A stretch of DNA of 64,000 bases from Bryobacterales bacterium (GTDB lineage Bacteria > Acidobacteriota > Terriglobia > Bryobacterales > Bryobacteraceae), in the NCBI GenBank assembly GCA_020846745.1, contig JADLDI010000008.1:1-64000 (forward strand), in the 5' to 3' direction. Under the pieces are notes generated by a model, which saw only the letters and a program-made list of their open reading frames with translations, ran no database searches and was not told the origin of the DNA. The translations under genes were made by a program, and so were the position numbers. Shown here piece by piece: positions 46,998-56,505 of this stretch (positions within the stretch are counted from its first letter, which is position 1; each line of letters starts with the position of its first letter).

Positions 46998-48452
46998 TTA
47001 GTTGGCCGTAACGGCCGCCAACCGGCCCGCTTCCTTGCCGCGAACCAGCGCGAACCGGTCCAACTCAAGCCACTTCTCAGCCTTGATCAACCGCTGCAGC
47101 GCCTGCTCGATCGCGCCGTCCGGTAGCGCATGCGTTTCTTCGAGCAGCGCGCCCAACGCCACGATGTTACCCGCCTTTGAAGCACCTAACTCATCTGCCA
47201 GGCGTGTAACGGGCAGCACCTGAATTCGCACCCCCGCAGGCCGCTCCAACCCTCCAGGCAACTGTTCACCGTTGTACAGTACAAACCCGCCCGGAGCCAT
47301 CGCCGGCAGGAACTTCCGCAACGACGGCTCGTTCATCGCGATCAGCACGTTCGGATGCGCCACCAGCGGCGAATCCACCGCCTTCGACGACAACCGTACG
47401 TGACAATTCGATGTCCCCGACCGCATCTCCGGACCATACGACGGCAGCCACGACACATCCAGACCAGCGTCCATCCCGGCCTCAGCCAGTATCTGGCCCA
47501 GCAGCAGCACGCCCTGCCCGCCAAACCCGGCAATTCGAATCCGGAAGTCGACATCGCCCGTTTCACGTACCGCCCTCTTCCCGTTCGATGTCCCGTTCGC
47601 CAGCCGCAGGATTTTTGGAAATTCCTCAACCGGAGGAGCCGGCATCTGGTGCGGCCTAGGCTCCGCGGTAGCCGTCTTGTCCCGATACACGCCGGGCGGG
47701 AACGTCTTCACTAACGTCTCTTCCACGAAGTGCTGCGCTTCCACCGGAGTCATTTTCCAAATCGTCGGGCACGGCGATAGGATCTCGATCAGCGAAAATC
47801 CCAAGCCTTTCACCTGGTTCTGCAACGCCTTCTTGATCGCCCGCCCGGCGGCCATGATCTGTTTGTTGCCGCCCAAACTGACCCGCTCGATATAAACCGG
47901 CGCTTCCAGGGTGGACAGTAACTCCGCCACTCGCAGCGGATACCCGTCGTTGTAAGGATTGCGCCCGAACGGCGTTGTCGTGCTCTTGTGACCGAGTAAC
48001 GTTGTTGGCGCCAACTGCCCCCCGGTCATCCCGTAAATCGCGTTGTTCAGGAAGAACACCGTAATGTTCTCGCCGCGATTGGCCGCATGCAGGATCTCAG
48101 CGGACCCGATCGCCGCCAGGTCGCCGTCGCCTTGGTAGCTGATCACGACGCTATTCGGCCGCGCACGCTTCACGCCTGTCGCGACCGCGGCAGCCCTGCC
48201 ATGCGCCGCCTGCACATTCCCGACGTTGAAGTAGTAATACGCAAACACCGAACATCCCACCGGACTGACAAATATCGTCCGGTCCTGCACGCCTAACTCG
48301 TGGATCGCGTTCGCAATCAACTTATGAGTTATCCCGTGCCCGCATCCCGGACAGTAATGCGTCTGGTGACGGTCGTCCGCCTTACGGTCGAACCGGTCGT
48401 AAAATACCTCCGACCGTCCATGGCTAATCGAGTACATCGCATCTTCAGGCAT
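46998..48452 (-). CDS. 2-oxoacid:ferredoxin oxidoreductase beta-gamma fusion
   Basis: This 484-residue protein joins two subunits: residues about 1-275 are the TPP-binding beta subunit ([30 protein letters not shown]), and residues about 305-484 are the gamma subunit ([24 protein letters not shown]). The beta subunit binds TPP and the first Fe-S cluster; gamma helps bind CoA. Most family members have separate subunits, so the fusion is notable. It overlaps the alpha gene by 8 bases and converges on the ImcH-like gene. Confidence 0.88.
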   Translation of the reverse strand: MPEDAMYSISHGRSEVFYDRFDRKADDRHQTHYCPGCGHGITHKLIANAIHELGVQDRTIFVSPVGCSVFAYYYFNVGNVQAAHGRAAAVATGVKRARPNSVVISYQGDGDLAAIGSAEILHAANRGENITVFFLNNAIYGMTGGQLAPTTLLGHKSTTTPFGRNPYNDGYPLRVAELLSTLEAPVYIERVSLGGNKQIMAAGRAIKKALQNQVKGLGFSLIEILSPCPTIWKMTPVEAQHFVEETLVKTFPPGVYRDKTATAEPRPHQMPAPPVEEFPKILRLANGTSNGKRAVRETGDVDFRIRIAGFGGQGVLLLGQILAEAGMDAGLDVSWLPSYGPEMRSGTSNCHVRLSSKAVDSPLVAHPNVLIAMNEPSLRKFLPAMAPGGFVLYNGEQLPGGLERPAGVRIQVLPVTRLADELGASKAGNIVALGALLEETHALPDGAIEQALQRLIKAEKWLELDRFALVRGKEAGRLAAVTAN

Positions 48453-49506
48453 AAGTCGGCGCCTCCATTTGGGCTTTCACAAACGCCACGATTTCATCGG
48501 CCGACGGCGCATTGCCGCCGCACCGTCCCAGGAACTCCACCGCCAGCCGCCCGTTCACGGCCAGCTTGACGTCGTCCACCATTTGCCCCGTCGACATCTC
48601 CACCGCCACCATCATCCGCGCCCGCCGCGCCAGCCGTTCTAGATCGACGCTCGGGAACGGATAGAGCGTAATCGGCCGCAACAATCCGGCCGCGAACCCC
48701 TCGTTGCGCAGATGCTCCACCGCGTTCTTCGCAATCCGTGCCGTAATTCCGTAGGCCACCAGCACGATCTCCGCGCCGTCCGTCCGGTAGTGCTCACACT
48801 GCACCGCCTCGCGCTCCGCCCGTAAGTATTTCTGCTCCAATTTCCGGATGTGCTGCTCCATTTCATCCGGCTCCAGATAGATCGAAGAGATCACGTTCTG
48901 CCGCGTGATCCCCGTGCCGTCCACCGCCCAGTGCGGTGTCCGCGGAACAGTTACCCCCACCGGAAACTCCACCGGTTCCATCATCTGGCCGATATACCCG
49001 TCCGCCAGCACCACCACCGGATTCCGATACTCATCGGCCAGGATGAACGCCGTCTCGGTGAGCGTCGCCATCTCCTGCACCGACCCCGGCGCCAGCACCA
49101 GGCACCGGTAATTCCCGTGCCCGCCGTTCTTCACAATCTGCCAGTAATCGCCCTGCTCCGGCGCGATGTTCCCCAACCCGGGACCGGCGCGCATCACGTC
49201 CACAATCACGCACGGCAGTTCCGCCCCAGCCATGTAACTGATGCCTTCCTGCATCAAACTAATCCCCGGACCGCTCGACGCGGTCATCACCCTGATTCCC
49301 GCCGACGCCGCCCCATACACCATGTTGATCGCCGCCACTTCGCTTTCCGCCTGTACAAACGTACCGCCCACCTGCGGCAAATAGAACGCAGCCGCCTCGG
49401 CAATTTCGTTCGCCGGCGTGATCGGATACCCGTAAAACGCGCGGCACCCCGCGAGCACCGCGCTCTTCACCACCGCCTCATTACCTTTCAGGAGTTGTCG
49501 TGCCAT
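48445..49506 (-). CDS. 2-oxoacid:ferredoxin oxidoreductase alpha subunit
   Basis: This 353-residue subunit has the conserved [12 protein letters not shown] start, the [11 protein letters not shown] pyrimidine-binding motif, SGPGISLM and the domain-II region. It is of the VorB/KorA class and could act on 2-oxoglutarate or branched-chain 2-oxoacids. ATG 49506 is preceded by GGGAGGGACT, a good ribosome-binding site. It lies 16 bases after the ferredoxin-like subunit and overlaps the beta-gamma gene. Confidence 0.88.
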   Translation of the reverse strand: MARQLLKGNEAVVKSAVLAGCRAFYGYPITPANEIAEAAAFYLPQVGGTFVQAESEVAAINMVYGAASAGIRVMTASSGPGISLMQEGISYMAGAELPCVIVDVMRAGPGLGNIAPEQGDYWQIVKNGGHGNYRCLVLAPGSVQEMATLTETAFILADEYRNPVVVLADGYIGQMMEPVEFPVGVTVPRTPHWAVDGTGITRQNVISSIYLEPDEMEQHIRKLEQKYLRAEREAVQCEHYRTDGAEIVLVAYGITARIAKNAVEHLRNEGFAAGLLRPITLYPFPSVDLERLARRARMMVAVEMSTGQMVDDVKLAVNGRLAVEFLGRCGGNAPSADEIVAFVKAQMEAPTYA

Positions 49507-49522
49507 ACCTAAGTCCCTCCCT

Positions 49523-49756
49523 TCAGGCCGCCTTCTTACCACTCGCCAGCCGCAGCACCGTAATACCGCCCGGTTCCGGACACACGTAGTAACAAATGCC
49601 GCACCCCGTGCACCCGTGCCCCTCATAAGTAGCCGGGTGATACCCGTACCGGTTCAAACCGGCTGCCAGATGCAGCACCTTCGGAGGACACGCCTCCACG
49701 CACAACCCGCATCCCTTGCATTCGTCGCTGTTTAAACGAACGTCTCCACGATCCAT
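49523..49756 (-). CDS. 2-oxoacid oxidoreductase ferredoxin-type delta subunit (2 x 4Fe-4S)
   Basis: This 77-residue protein has two 4Fe-4S binding motifs, [12 protein letters not shown] and [12 protein letters not shown], with no other domain. It is the small ferredoxin-like subunit of a KOR/VOR-type enzyme and transfers electrons out of the complex. ATG 49756 has GGAGG five bases upstream. It lies 19 bases after the CoA-transferase gene and 16 before the alpha subunit. Confidence 0.9.
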   Translation of the reverse strand: MDRGDVRLNSDECKGCGLCVEACPPKVLHLAAGLNRYGYHPATYEGHGCTGCGICYYVCPEPGGITVLRLASGKKAA

Positions 49757-49775
49757 ATGCGCCTCCAGGTTCGCC

Positions 49776-51092
49776 TCAGGCAAGCGCCGGCTGCGGCTCG
49801 ACATAGTGCACGCGCTCGGCGTAATCCCACAACTCGCCGCGGAACCGCGGATCGGCAATCGCAATCAGCGCCTCTGCGCGCTGCCGTAGCGTCTTGCCAT
49901 GCAGATACGCGACACCAAACTCAGTCACCACATAGTGCACATCCGCCCGCGACGTCACCACGCCCGCACCCGCGTCGAGCGTCGGCGCGATGCGCGAGAT
50001 CGTCCCGTTCTTCGCCGTCGCCGGCAGCGCGATAATCGGCTTCCCGCCTTTCGACCGTGCCGCCCCGCGGATGAAATCCACCTGCCCGCCAAATCCCGAA
50101 TACGGCCGCGGACCAATCGAATCCGCGCACACCTGCCCCGTGATATCCACCTGTAGCGCCGAATTGATCGCCACCATGCGGTCGTTCTGCGCGATCACAA
50201 ACGGATCGTTCGTGTACCGGATCGGGTGGAACTCGAAAAACGGATTGTTGTGCAGGTAATCGAACAGCACCTGCGACCCCAGCACAAAGCCCGTCACCGC
50301 TTTGCCGGGATGGATGCTCTTCCTGCGCCCATTGATCACGCCGCTTTCGATCAGATCGATCACCCCGTCCGACACCATCTCACTGTGCACAGCCAGGTCG
50401 CGGCGATCCATCAGCGAATGCAGCACCGCGTCCGGCACCCCGCCGATTCCCATCTGCAGCGTGGCCCCGTCCGGAATCAACGACGCGACATGCTCCGCAA
50501 TCCGCCGTTGCGTGTCGTTATACGGCTCCGGAAACAGCTCATATAAAGGATGCGAGGTCTCCACCAGGTGCGTTACTTCCGAAACGTGCAGAAACGCATC
50601 GCCCAGCGTCCGCGGCATGCGGTCGTTCACCTCCGCAATCACCACCGGGCTGTTCCGCGCCGCCGTCAGCGTGCAATCCACCGACACGCCGAGCGACATA
50701 TACCCGTGATCGTCCGGCGGCGATACCTGGCATAACACGACATCCACCGGACGCTCGCCCGATAAGAACAGTCCCTCGATTTCCGAGAGGAAGATTGGTG
50801 TGTAGTCGGCACGGCCGCCCCCTATGGCAGACCGCACGTTCGATCCCGTAAACAACGAGTTGTGCCGGAAATGGCCTTGATACTCCGGTTGGACGTACCA
50901 GGCTTCCCCCATGGTCAGCATGTGCATCAATTCGACGTCATACACGTGATGTGCGCGTCTCTTCAATGCTTCAACCAGGGTCTGGGGAGTGGCGCAGCCG
51001 GCGTGAATCCAGACGCGATGTCCGGATCGGATTTCCTCCAGCGCGTCGTCTACGGTGGTAAGTTTGGCGCGATAATTGTCGAGCCAGTTCAT
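49776..51092 (-). CDS. Acetyl-CoA hydrolase/CoA-transferase family protein
   Basis: This 438-residue enzyme has the family motifs [12 protein letters not shown] near residue 33, [14 protein letters not shown] and HSEMVSDG (the latter holding a probable catalytic Glu) in the middle, and [22 protein letters not shown] at the C-terminus. Members include succinyl-CoA:acetate CoA-transferases and 4-hydroxybutyrate or acetyl-CoA hydrolases; the sequence does not decide which. Position at the head of the 2-oxoacid:ferredoxin oxidoreductase operon would fit a succinyl-CoA:acetate transferase linking acetate activation to the TCA cycle, as in Geobacter. That is inference. Confidence 0.82.
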   Translation of the reverse strand: MNWLDNYRAKLTTVDDALEEIRSGHRVWIHAGCATPQTLVEALKRRAHHVYDVELMHMLTMGEAWYVQPEYQGHFRHNSLFTGSNVRSAIGGGRADYTPIFLSEIEGLFLSGERPVDVVLCQVSPPDDHGYMSLGVSVDCTLTAARNSPVVIAEVNDRMPRTLGDAFLHVSEVTHLVETSHPLYELFPEPYNDTQRRIAEHVASLIPDGATLQMGIGGVPDAVLHSLMDRRDLAVHSEMVSDGVIDLIESGVINGRRKSIHPGKAVTGFVLGSQVLFDYLHNNPFFEFHPIRYTNDPFVIAQNDRMVAINSALQVDITGQVCADSIGPRPYSGFGGQVDFIRGAARSKGGKPIIALPATAKNGTISRIAPTLDAGAGVVTSRADVHYVVTEFGVAYLHGKTLRQRAEALIAIADPRFRGELWDYAERVHYVEPQPALA

Positions 51093-51479
51093 CGGTTGAT
51101 GCCTCCTGGCGTAGTTCGAGCGGGTCAGCTCGTCGACAACACCACCCGCACGTGCATTACCAATTTTCAGAACTTTATATCTGTATTAGAATCAACAAAT
51201 TCCATAAGGCTGGGTGCGTCCGCACACCCACTTGGGTGATAAATTGTCGTCATGGCGGCAGAATGGGTGCGTCGCTGTTCGGACTCGCGGGGCAACAGGA
51301 CGGTATTCGATAGCAAGCCGTGGACGACGGCGTTTTGGCTGGAGCGAGCTTTGCCAGAGCTGGCGCTCGAAACCGAAACTGCAGCGCCCGTTGAAGTAAT
51401 GCCCGCCTGCCAACGGCCCCGCCCGCCTTTACCGGGGCCGACCGGTTTAATCGGAACTCATAGGTTATTTTTCAGGCGA
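51093..51479. promoter_or_regulatory. Gene-poor region with repeats upstream of the 2-oxoacid oxidoreductase operon
   Basis: A 387-base stretch between the CoA-transferase start and vapC. It contains an exact 10-base direct repeat TGGGTGCGTC (51211-51220, 51264-51273), an inverted repeat CACCCA-CT-TGGGTG (51225-51238), and AT-rich DNA at about 51160-51205 that probably holds the leftward promoter. A 97-codon frame at 51252-51545 overlaps the 3' end of vapC and looks like chance. Confidence 0.5.
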
Positions 51480-51881
51480 TCAACCACTCTGAAACCTGAC
51501 GAACGGTACGTCCGTATGGCTGAAATCCTCGCCTTTGTAGAGTAAAGGTTCCCCCAAGTGAATCGCAGCCGCGTAGGCGAAGCAGTCGCCGAAATTGAGT
51601 CCCGCACGATGACGTCCTTTGCCGAAGCGGCTAAAGGCGGAACGGGCTAGCTGTCCTTGTTCCTGATCCACAGGGATCAGTTCGATATTCGCGCGGGAGA
51701 GAAACCGGTCCAGATCACGCAATCCTTCAGCGCCAGATCTCGACTCGACTACAATCGAGGTTTCCACAAAACTCGCGACGGACATCCGCACGGAATCGGC
51801 CGACTCAATGGCTTCGATGAAAACCCGCCGCTCAGGTTCAGCTTCGAGGATTGCCAGGATCGCGGAAGTATCAATCACCAT
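51480..51881 (-). CDS. vapC: VapC-type PIN-domain toxin
   Basis: The 133-residue PIN-domain ribonuclease has the acidic metal-binding residues expected: Asp in VIDTSAILAIL at residue 4, Glu near 41 (SVASFVETS), Asp in GLNFGDCFAYA near 99. VapC toxins cleave tRNA or rRNA. It begins with a 1-base overlap (TGATG) with the antitoxin stop, the standard operon order of antitoxin then toxin. Confidence 0.9.
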   Translation of the reverse strand: MVIDTSAILAILEAEPERRVFIEAIESADSVRMSVASFVETSIVVESRSGAEGLRDLDRFLSRANIELIPVDQEQGQLARSAFSRFGKGRHRAGLNFGDCFAYAAAIHLGEPLLYKGEDFSHTDVPFVRFQSG

Positions 51882-52135
51882 CAGTGTGGGAGACCGGTTT
51901 CATCGTATCCAAGAATGTCGTCGGCTCGCCTGTTGTCGAGCACCGGCAAAGTAGCGCAGTGTTGGGCAATCTCCTCGAGTTCATCCGCCAGGCGGCGCCC
52001 TGTGCGCTCTCGCCGGATTCGAACGAGCCGATCCCGCAGAGCCTTCGTGACCGCTTGCGTCTTGCTCTCACCGGTCGCCCTAGCCAGCTCGGCCGCCAGT
52101 CTCTCCGCTTCCGGATTTCGGATATTCAGCGCCAT
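51881..52135 (-). CDS. vapB: VapB-type antitoxin
   Basis: This 84-residue protein is the partner of the PIN toxin. Its N-terminus ([21 protein letters not shown]) matches the ribbon-helix-helix-like VapB family of the Rv0623 type, with the [13 protein letters not shown] helix; the C-terminal acidic tail ([13 protein letters not shown]) would block the toxin's active site. VapB proteins also repress their own operon. The 229 bases upstream to the DUF1501 stop contain no other gene. Confidence 0.85.
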   Translation of the reverse strand: MALNIRNPEAERLAAELARATGESKTQAVTKALRDRLVRIRRERTGRRLADELEEIAQHCATLPVLDNRRADDILGYDETGLPH

Positions 52136-52364
52136 GGTTGATGTGTAGCTTATCAGCTACATTGTAACATCCTGCGCGATCTCCCGGCGTGAGGACCATC
52201 AACGTGCCCACGTTGGCGCGCTGGTGACGCGGAACGGGAGGCCCGGGGTCGACGAGGGCGGGCGTTCAGTGGGAGCCAAGAACAATTTAAGATTTAATGA
52301 TCTCACTAGTATCAAAGCCGCCGCGTGTTCGTCACGTAGGGCCGGGCGTGAGAGGGCGGGGGAC

Positions 52365-53828
52365 TTAGCTGACGATCTCTTTTATCGGCTTGCCGTAGTC
52401 GATCTCGAGGCGCTTGCGCCCTGGCACGTCCAACCGCTTGGGGTCGATGCCTAATTGGTGCAGCACGGTCGCGTGGATATCCGTGACGTAGTGCCGGTTT
52501 TCGACGGCATGGAACCCGATCTCGTCGGTAGCGCCGTGAATGATGCCCGGTTTGATGCCGCCGCCCGCCATCCAGACCGAGAATCCAAAAGGATGGTGAT
52601 CGCGCCCGTTTGAGTTCTCCGCGCCCGGAGTGCGCCCGAACTCTGTGGCCCAAACGACAATAGTTTCGTCCAGCAACCCGCGTTGCTTAAGGTCGCGCAA
52701 CAGGCCGGCGATCGGCTTGTCGACCTTACCCGCTAACTCGCCGTGGTTCTTCTTAAGGTCCTTGTGGGCGTCCCACGCTTGTGGACCGCCATGGTACACC
52801 TGCACGAATCGCACGCCCCGCTCCGACAGTCGGCGGGCCGCCAGGCACACTTCCCCAAACGGCTTCGTCAGTTCGTTGTCGAGACCGTACATTTTCCTGG
52901 TCTCTTCCAGCTCTTCCTTAAACGAGATCGCTTCGGGCACCGCCATCTGCATGCGGAAAGCTAACTCGTACGACTTAATGCGAGCCTTCAATGCCGGGTC
53001 GTTCGGATACTCGACCGCGGATATGTTGTTCAGCTTATTAAGAAACGCGAACTCGCGCTGCTGCTCTTCCTTGTAGACATCGGGACCGGGAGATACGAAC
53101 GGCAGTGGGTTATCCGGGTTAACTTCGAGATACACGCCCGAATGTTCAGGCCCGAGATAGCCGGAGCCATGCGTACCCACGCCGCCGCAGCAGTCCCCTG
53201 GAGGTTCGCCGAGCACGACATAGGACGGCAGGTTCTCGTTCAGCGATCCTAACCCGTAATGTACCCACGATCCTAACGTCGGCAGGTAGCCGTCGAAAAT
53301 ATGGCGCCCGGTATGGAACTGCAGGATGGCGCCGTGATCATTGTCTGTCGTCCAAGTGGATCGGACTAACGCGACCTCGTGCATCATGTCGCCCAAATGC
53401 GGAAACCAGTCCGACACTTCAACGCCGTTCTGTCCGCGCTTCCTGTAACCGCTCTGGAGTGGATAGAGCGTAAGCCGGATCTCATGCTGTCCGGGCACGA
53501 ACGCTTTCAAATTCTCTTTGGTGACCGGGTTCGAGAGCACATCTTTGTGCGGCGTCTCGGATAACTGCTTACCGGCGTATTTATTCAGTGTTGGCTTGGG
53601 GTCGAACGACTCCACGTGCGATACGCCGCCCAGCATGAACAGCCAGATCACCCGCTTCGCCTTTGGCTGAAAATGCGGCTTTCCAGTCGGCGGCGTCCAG
53701 TTATCATCGTTCGCACCGGCTTTGCCTGGCATCATGGCCCCGAGGGCAAGGCCCGTCAAACCCATGGAGGTGTCGGCCAGGAAGATACGGCGCGAACGTT
53801 GGTCGGAGCAAAGATGAGGCTTCTTCAT
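52365..53828 (-). CDS. DUF1501 family protein (sulfatase-like), Tat-exported
   Basis: This 487-residue protein has a Tat signal (RSRRIFLADTSMGLTG) and the DUF1501 alkaline-phosphatase-like fold, with VSHVESFDPKP at the start of the domain and NGRDHHPFGFS and GATDEIGFHAVENRHYV near the end. These proteins are paired with PSD1/DUF1553 proteins in Planctomycetes and Acidobacteria. The function is unproven; cell-surface or polysaccharide-related roles have been suggested. It lies 15 bases downstream of the PSD1 gene in the same operon. Confidence 0.85.
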   Translation of the reverse strand: MKKPHLCSDQRSRRIFLADTSMGLTGLALGAMMPGKAGANDDNWTPPTGKPHFQPKAKRVIWLFMLGGVSHVESFDPKPTLNKYAGKQLSETPHKDVLSNPVTKENLKAFVPGQHEIRLTLYPLQSGYRKRGQNGVEVSDWFPHLGDMMHEVALVRSTWTTDNDHGAILQFHTGRHIFDGYLPTLGSWVHYGLGSLNENLPSYVVLGEPPGDCCGGVGTHGSGYLGPEHSGVYLEVNPDNPLPFVSPGPDVYKEEQQREFAFLNKLNNISAVEYPNDPALKARIKSYELAFRMQMAVPEAISFKEELEETRKMYGLDNELTKPFGEVCLAARRLSERGVRFVQVYHGGPQAWDAHKDLKKNHGELAGKVDKPIAGLLRDLKQRGLLDETIVVWATEFGRTPGAENSNGRDHHPFGFSVWMAGGGIKPGIIHGATDEIGFHAVENRHYVTDIHATVLHQLGIDPKRLDVPGRKRLEIDYGKPIKEIVS

Positions 53829-53843
53829 TGTTAGGCCTTTCCT

Positions 53844-56453
53844 CTAGCGGATAGCGACGAAATCGTTGTGGTTGAGCAGCACGTGCGTCAGGCTTTCGCG
53901 AGCGCGCTGTGCCGGATCGGATGACGGTTTCACCAGCGAGCCGGGGCCGGTCTTGAACGCGGTCAGCTTCGACGGGTCCTCATAGAGCGCCGTTTGTTCG
54001 GCCAGGTACTTCGCCGACTCGCGGGCCTCTTCCGCCGTCGGCTTGCGGTCGAGAATGCGTTCGAAAGCGGCCGTGACGAAGTCGGGTTTGTCTTTGAGTT
54101 GACCGGCGATAGTCCGCGCCATCGCGAGCGACAGCTTACCGTTCGATAGAGCCAGCGCCTGCTGCGGGACGATGCTTTCCGAGCGTTGGAAACACTCGTT
54201 GGGGCTCGCCACGTCGAACACCTTCAGCATATCCATCTGCAAATCAGGCGCGTGGCGGAAGTACAGGCTGCGGCGGTAGATCTCGTGGCCTTTCTTCTCG
54301 TCGATCTCAGCACCACCCATGGTCGCATCCAACTTACCGGCCACGGCCAGCATGGAATCGCGCACGACCTCGGCTTCCATGCGGCGGACGTTCATACGCC
54401 AAAGATAAGTGTTATCGGGGTCCACTTTGTACTGGGCGGATTCCGCGGTCCAGCCGGCGGTTTGTAACTTGTAAGCTTCCGAGGTAACCATCAGCCGGTG
54501 GATCGCTTTCATGTCCCAGTTCCGGGCCATGAACTCGGTGGCCAGCCAGTCCATCAGTTCGGGATGCGTCGGAGCCTTGCCGCTGCGGCCAAAGTTGAAC
54601 ATCGTGGGCACCAGCGGCTTGCCGAAGTGGCGCAGCCACATATGGTTGATCGCCACGCGCGCGGTAAGTGGGTTGTCTTTCCCGGCGATGAACTTAGCCA
54701 GCGCAAGGCGGCGGCCGGATGATTGCGTCGGGTACTTAGGGCCGATCGGTGTATACCCCTCGGCGGGCTCTTTCAACGCCTTTACGGCGGCCTCTAACTT
54801 CGCTGTCGCGGCGCCTAACTTCTTCGGCTCGTTCTTAGCCAGTTCGAACTCGTACTGGCCTTGGATGAGGTCGGCCTCGGCTTTGACGAAGTTAGCCTTG
54901 CGCTCCAGTTCGCGAGCCTTGGTTGCTAACTCTTCGACGTTCTCAGGAACCGGCGTCGCCATGGCGGCAAGGTCGGCCGCGATGCGCGCTTCGAGCGCCG
55001 GGACAGCCGTTTTGGCGGCGTCCAGGCGTTTCTCGGCGGCGGCGATCACGGGCGCGGGTTCGGGTTTCTCTTTTGCCTTATTGAGATCGGCTTCCGCCTT
55101 CTCGATCGCCGCCTTCGCCTGGGCGCGCAAGTCGTCCGGCACAAACGATCGGCCATCCGGGAAGTAGGCTTCGACAGGCAGCGAGACGGGAACGATCTTC
55201 AGGTCCGGCTTGCCGAACAGTTGGGGCACCCCAGGCTGCAACGCGACCGATGTATCGGGATTCGCTTCATTGCCGCGCACAAAGCGGTACGTCGGCTTGT
55301 GCGCGTCGGCGTCATAAACGCGAGCCAGGCCGTCTTTCATCGTGTCGGCCTGACCGGGCATGCGGTCTGTCCGCACCTCGTGCGGCTCAAAGAAGGCGCG
55401 GAACTTGTAATAATCCGTCTGCGGAATCGGGTCGTACTTATGGTTGTGGCAGCGTGCGCATTTGAGCGTCAACCCCATGAACGCCGTAGACGTGTACTCC
55501 ACGGTATCCTGCAGCCACACGTTGCGGTTGAACATGTACCAGTTGCGGCCCAGAAAGCCGGTGGCCCGCGTGACGTTCGGGTCTGTCGGAGCAATCTCGT
55601 CGCCCGCGATCATCTCCACAATCATCTGGTCGTAGGGCTTGTTCTGGTTGATCGACTCCACTGTCCAATCGCGCCAGCGCCAGATGTGCCGCTGCGAGTA
55701 GCGCACCTGGTTCTGCACGCGCCAGCCGTACCAATCGGAGTAGCGCCACACGTCCAGCCAGTGGCGGCCCCACCGTTCGCCGTGTTGCGGCGAATCGAGT
55801 AACCGGTCCACCGCCTTCTCGTATGCCTTGGGATCTTTGTCGGCCAGGAACGCCGACATCTGTTCCGGTGTCGGCGGAACGCCGACCAGGTCCAGGTAGA
55901 CGCGGCGCAACAGTGTCCGCTTGTCGGCTTGCGGCAACGCCGTGAGGTTTCGCTTCTGGTGCTCGGCTGCGACGAACGCGTCGATCGGGTTAGCCGACCA
56001 GCGTGCGTCCTTCACCGTCGGGATCGCTGGACGTTGCGGTTGCCGGAACGCCCAATGCTTCTGCACCTCTGTCAGGTTCGGCGCATCCGGATCGGCGACC
56101 ATTTCCCCGTACGGCACACCCTGCTTGATCCACTCGCTGAACTTGGCGATTACCTCGTCCGGCAGTTTCTTGCTCTTAAACGGCATGCCGGGCTCGCTGA
56201 CATGCGCCACCAGTTTATATAGTTGCGATTCGTTGGGATTGCCGGGCACAACAACCTTACCGTGCTCGGACCCACGCAGCAGCGCTTCCCGCGTCGAGAG
56301 GTCAAACCCGCCTTGCTTCACTTGCGAGTTATGACATGGAAGGCATGTGCGCTTCAGGACCGGTTCCATCTGCTCCCGGTAAAAGTTCGGGGCCTGCGCC
56401 CACGCTCCTACCGTAATCAACGACACCAGTAGCAACACGCGTCCCAGCAGCAT
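53844..56453 (-). CDS. PSD1/DUF1549-DUF1553 planctomycete-type cytochrome c protein
   Basis: This 869-residue protein has a signal peptide, an N-terminal Planctomycete-type cytochrome c domain with CLPCH near residue 36, DUF1549 (residues about 150-400) with CARCHNHKYDPIPQ, then a charged alanine-rich coiled-coil segment (residues about 440-560) and DUF1553 (residues about 590-840). The coiled-coil insert is prominent for the family. It occurs upstream of a DUF1501 gene, the standard pair. The role is unknown; redox-linked surface chemistry is one suggestion. Confidence 0.85.
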   Translation of the reverse strand: MLLGRVLLLVSLITVGAWAQAPNFYREQMEPVLKRTCLPCHNSQVKQGGFDLSTREALLRGSEHGKVVVPGNPNESQLYKLVAHVSEPGMPFKSKKLPDEVIAKFSEWIKQGVPYGEMVADPDAPNLTEVQKHWAFRQPQRPAIPTVKDARWSANPIDAFVAAEHQKRNLTALPQADKRTLLRRVYLDLVGVPPTPEQMSAFLADKDPKAYEKAVDRLLDSPQHGERWGRHWLDVWRYSDWYGWRVQNQVRYSQRHIWRWRDWTVESINQNKPYDQMIVEMIAGDEIAPTDPNVTRATGFLGRNWYMFNRNVWLQDTVEYTSTAFMGLTLKCARCHNHKYDPIPQTDYYKFRAFFEPHEVRTDRMPGQADTMKDGLARVYDADAHKPTYRFVRGNEANPDTSVALQPGVPQLFGKPDLKIVPVSLPVEAYFPDGRSFVPDDLRAQAKAAIEKAEADLNKAKEKPEPAPVIAAAEKRLDAAKTAVPALEARIAADLAAMATPVPENVEELATKARELERKANFVKAEADLIQGQYEFELAKNEPKKLGAATAKLEAAVKALKEPAEGYTPIGPKYPTQSSGRRLALAKFIAGKDNPLTARVAINHMWLRHFGKPLVPTMFNFGRSGKAPTHPELMDWLATEFMARNWDMKAIHRLMVTSEAYKLQTAGWTAESAQYKVDPDNTYLWRMNVRRMEAEVVRDSMLAVAGKLDATMGGAEIDEKKGHEIYRRSLYFRHAPDLQMDMLKVFDVASPNECFQRSESIVPQQALALSNGKLSLAMARTIAGQLKDKPDFVTAAFERILDRKPTAEEARESAKYLAEQTALYEDPSKLTAFKTGPGSLVKPSSDPAQRARESLTHVLLNHNDFVAIR

Positions 56454-56505
56454 AGCGGTTTGCCCTTTATTGTAGGTCAGATCTATTGATCCACGCGATA
56501 TCGCT

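Noticed and set aside
51252..51545. A 97-codon frame as a gene
   Set aside because: No ribosome-binding site, no recognisable domain, and it overlaps the 3' end of vapC on the other strand.
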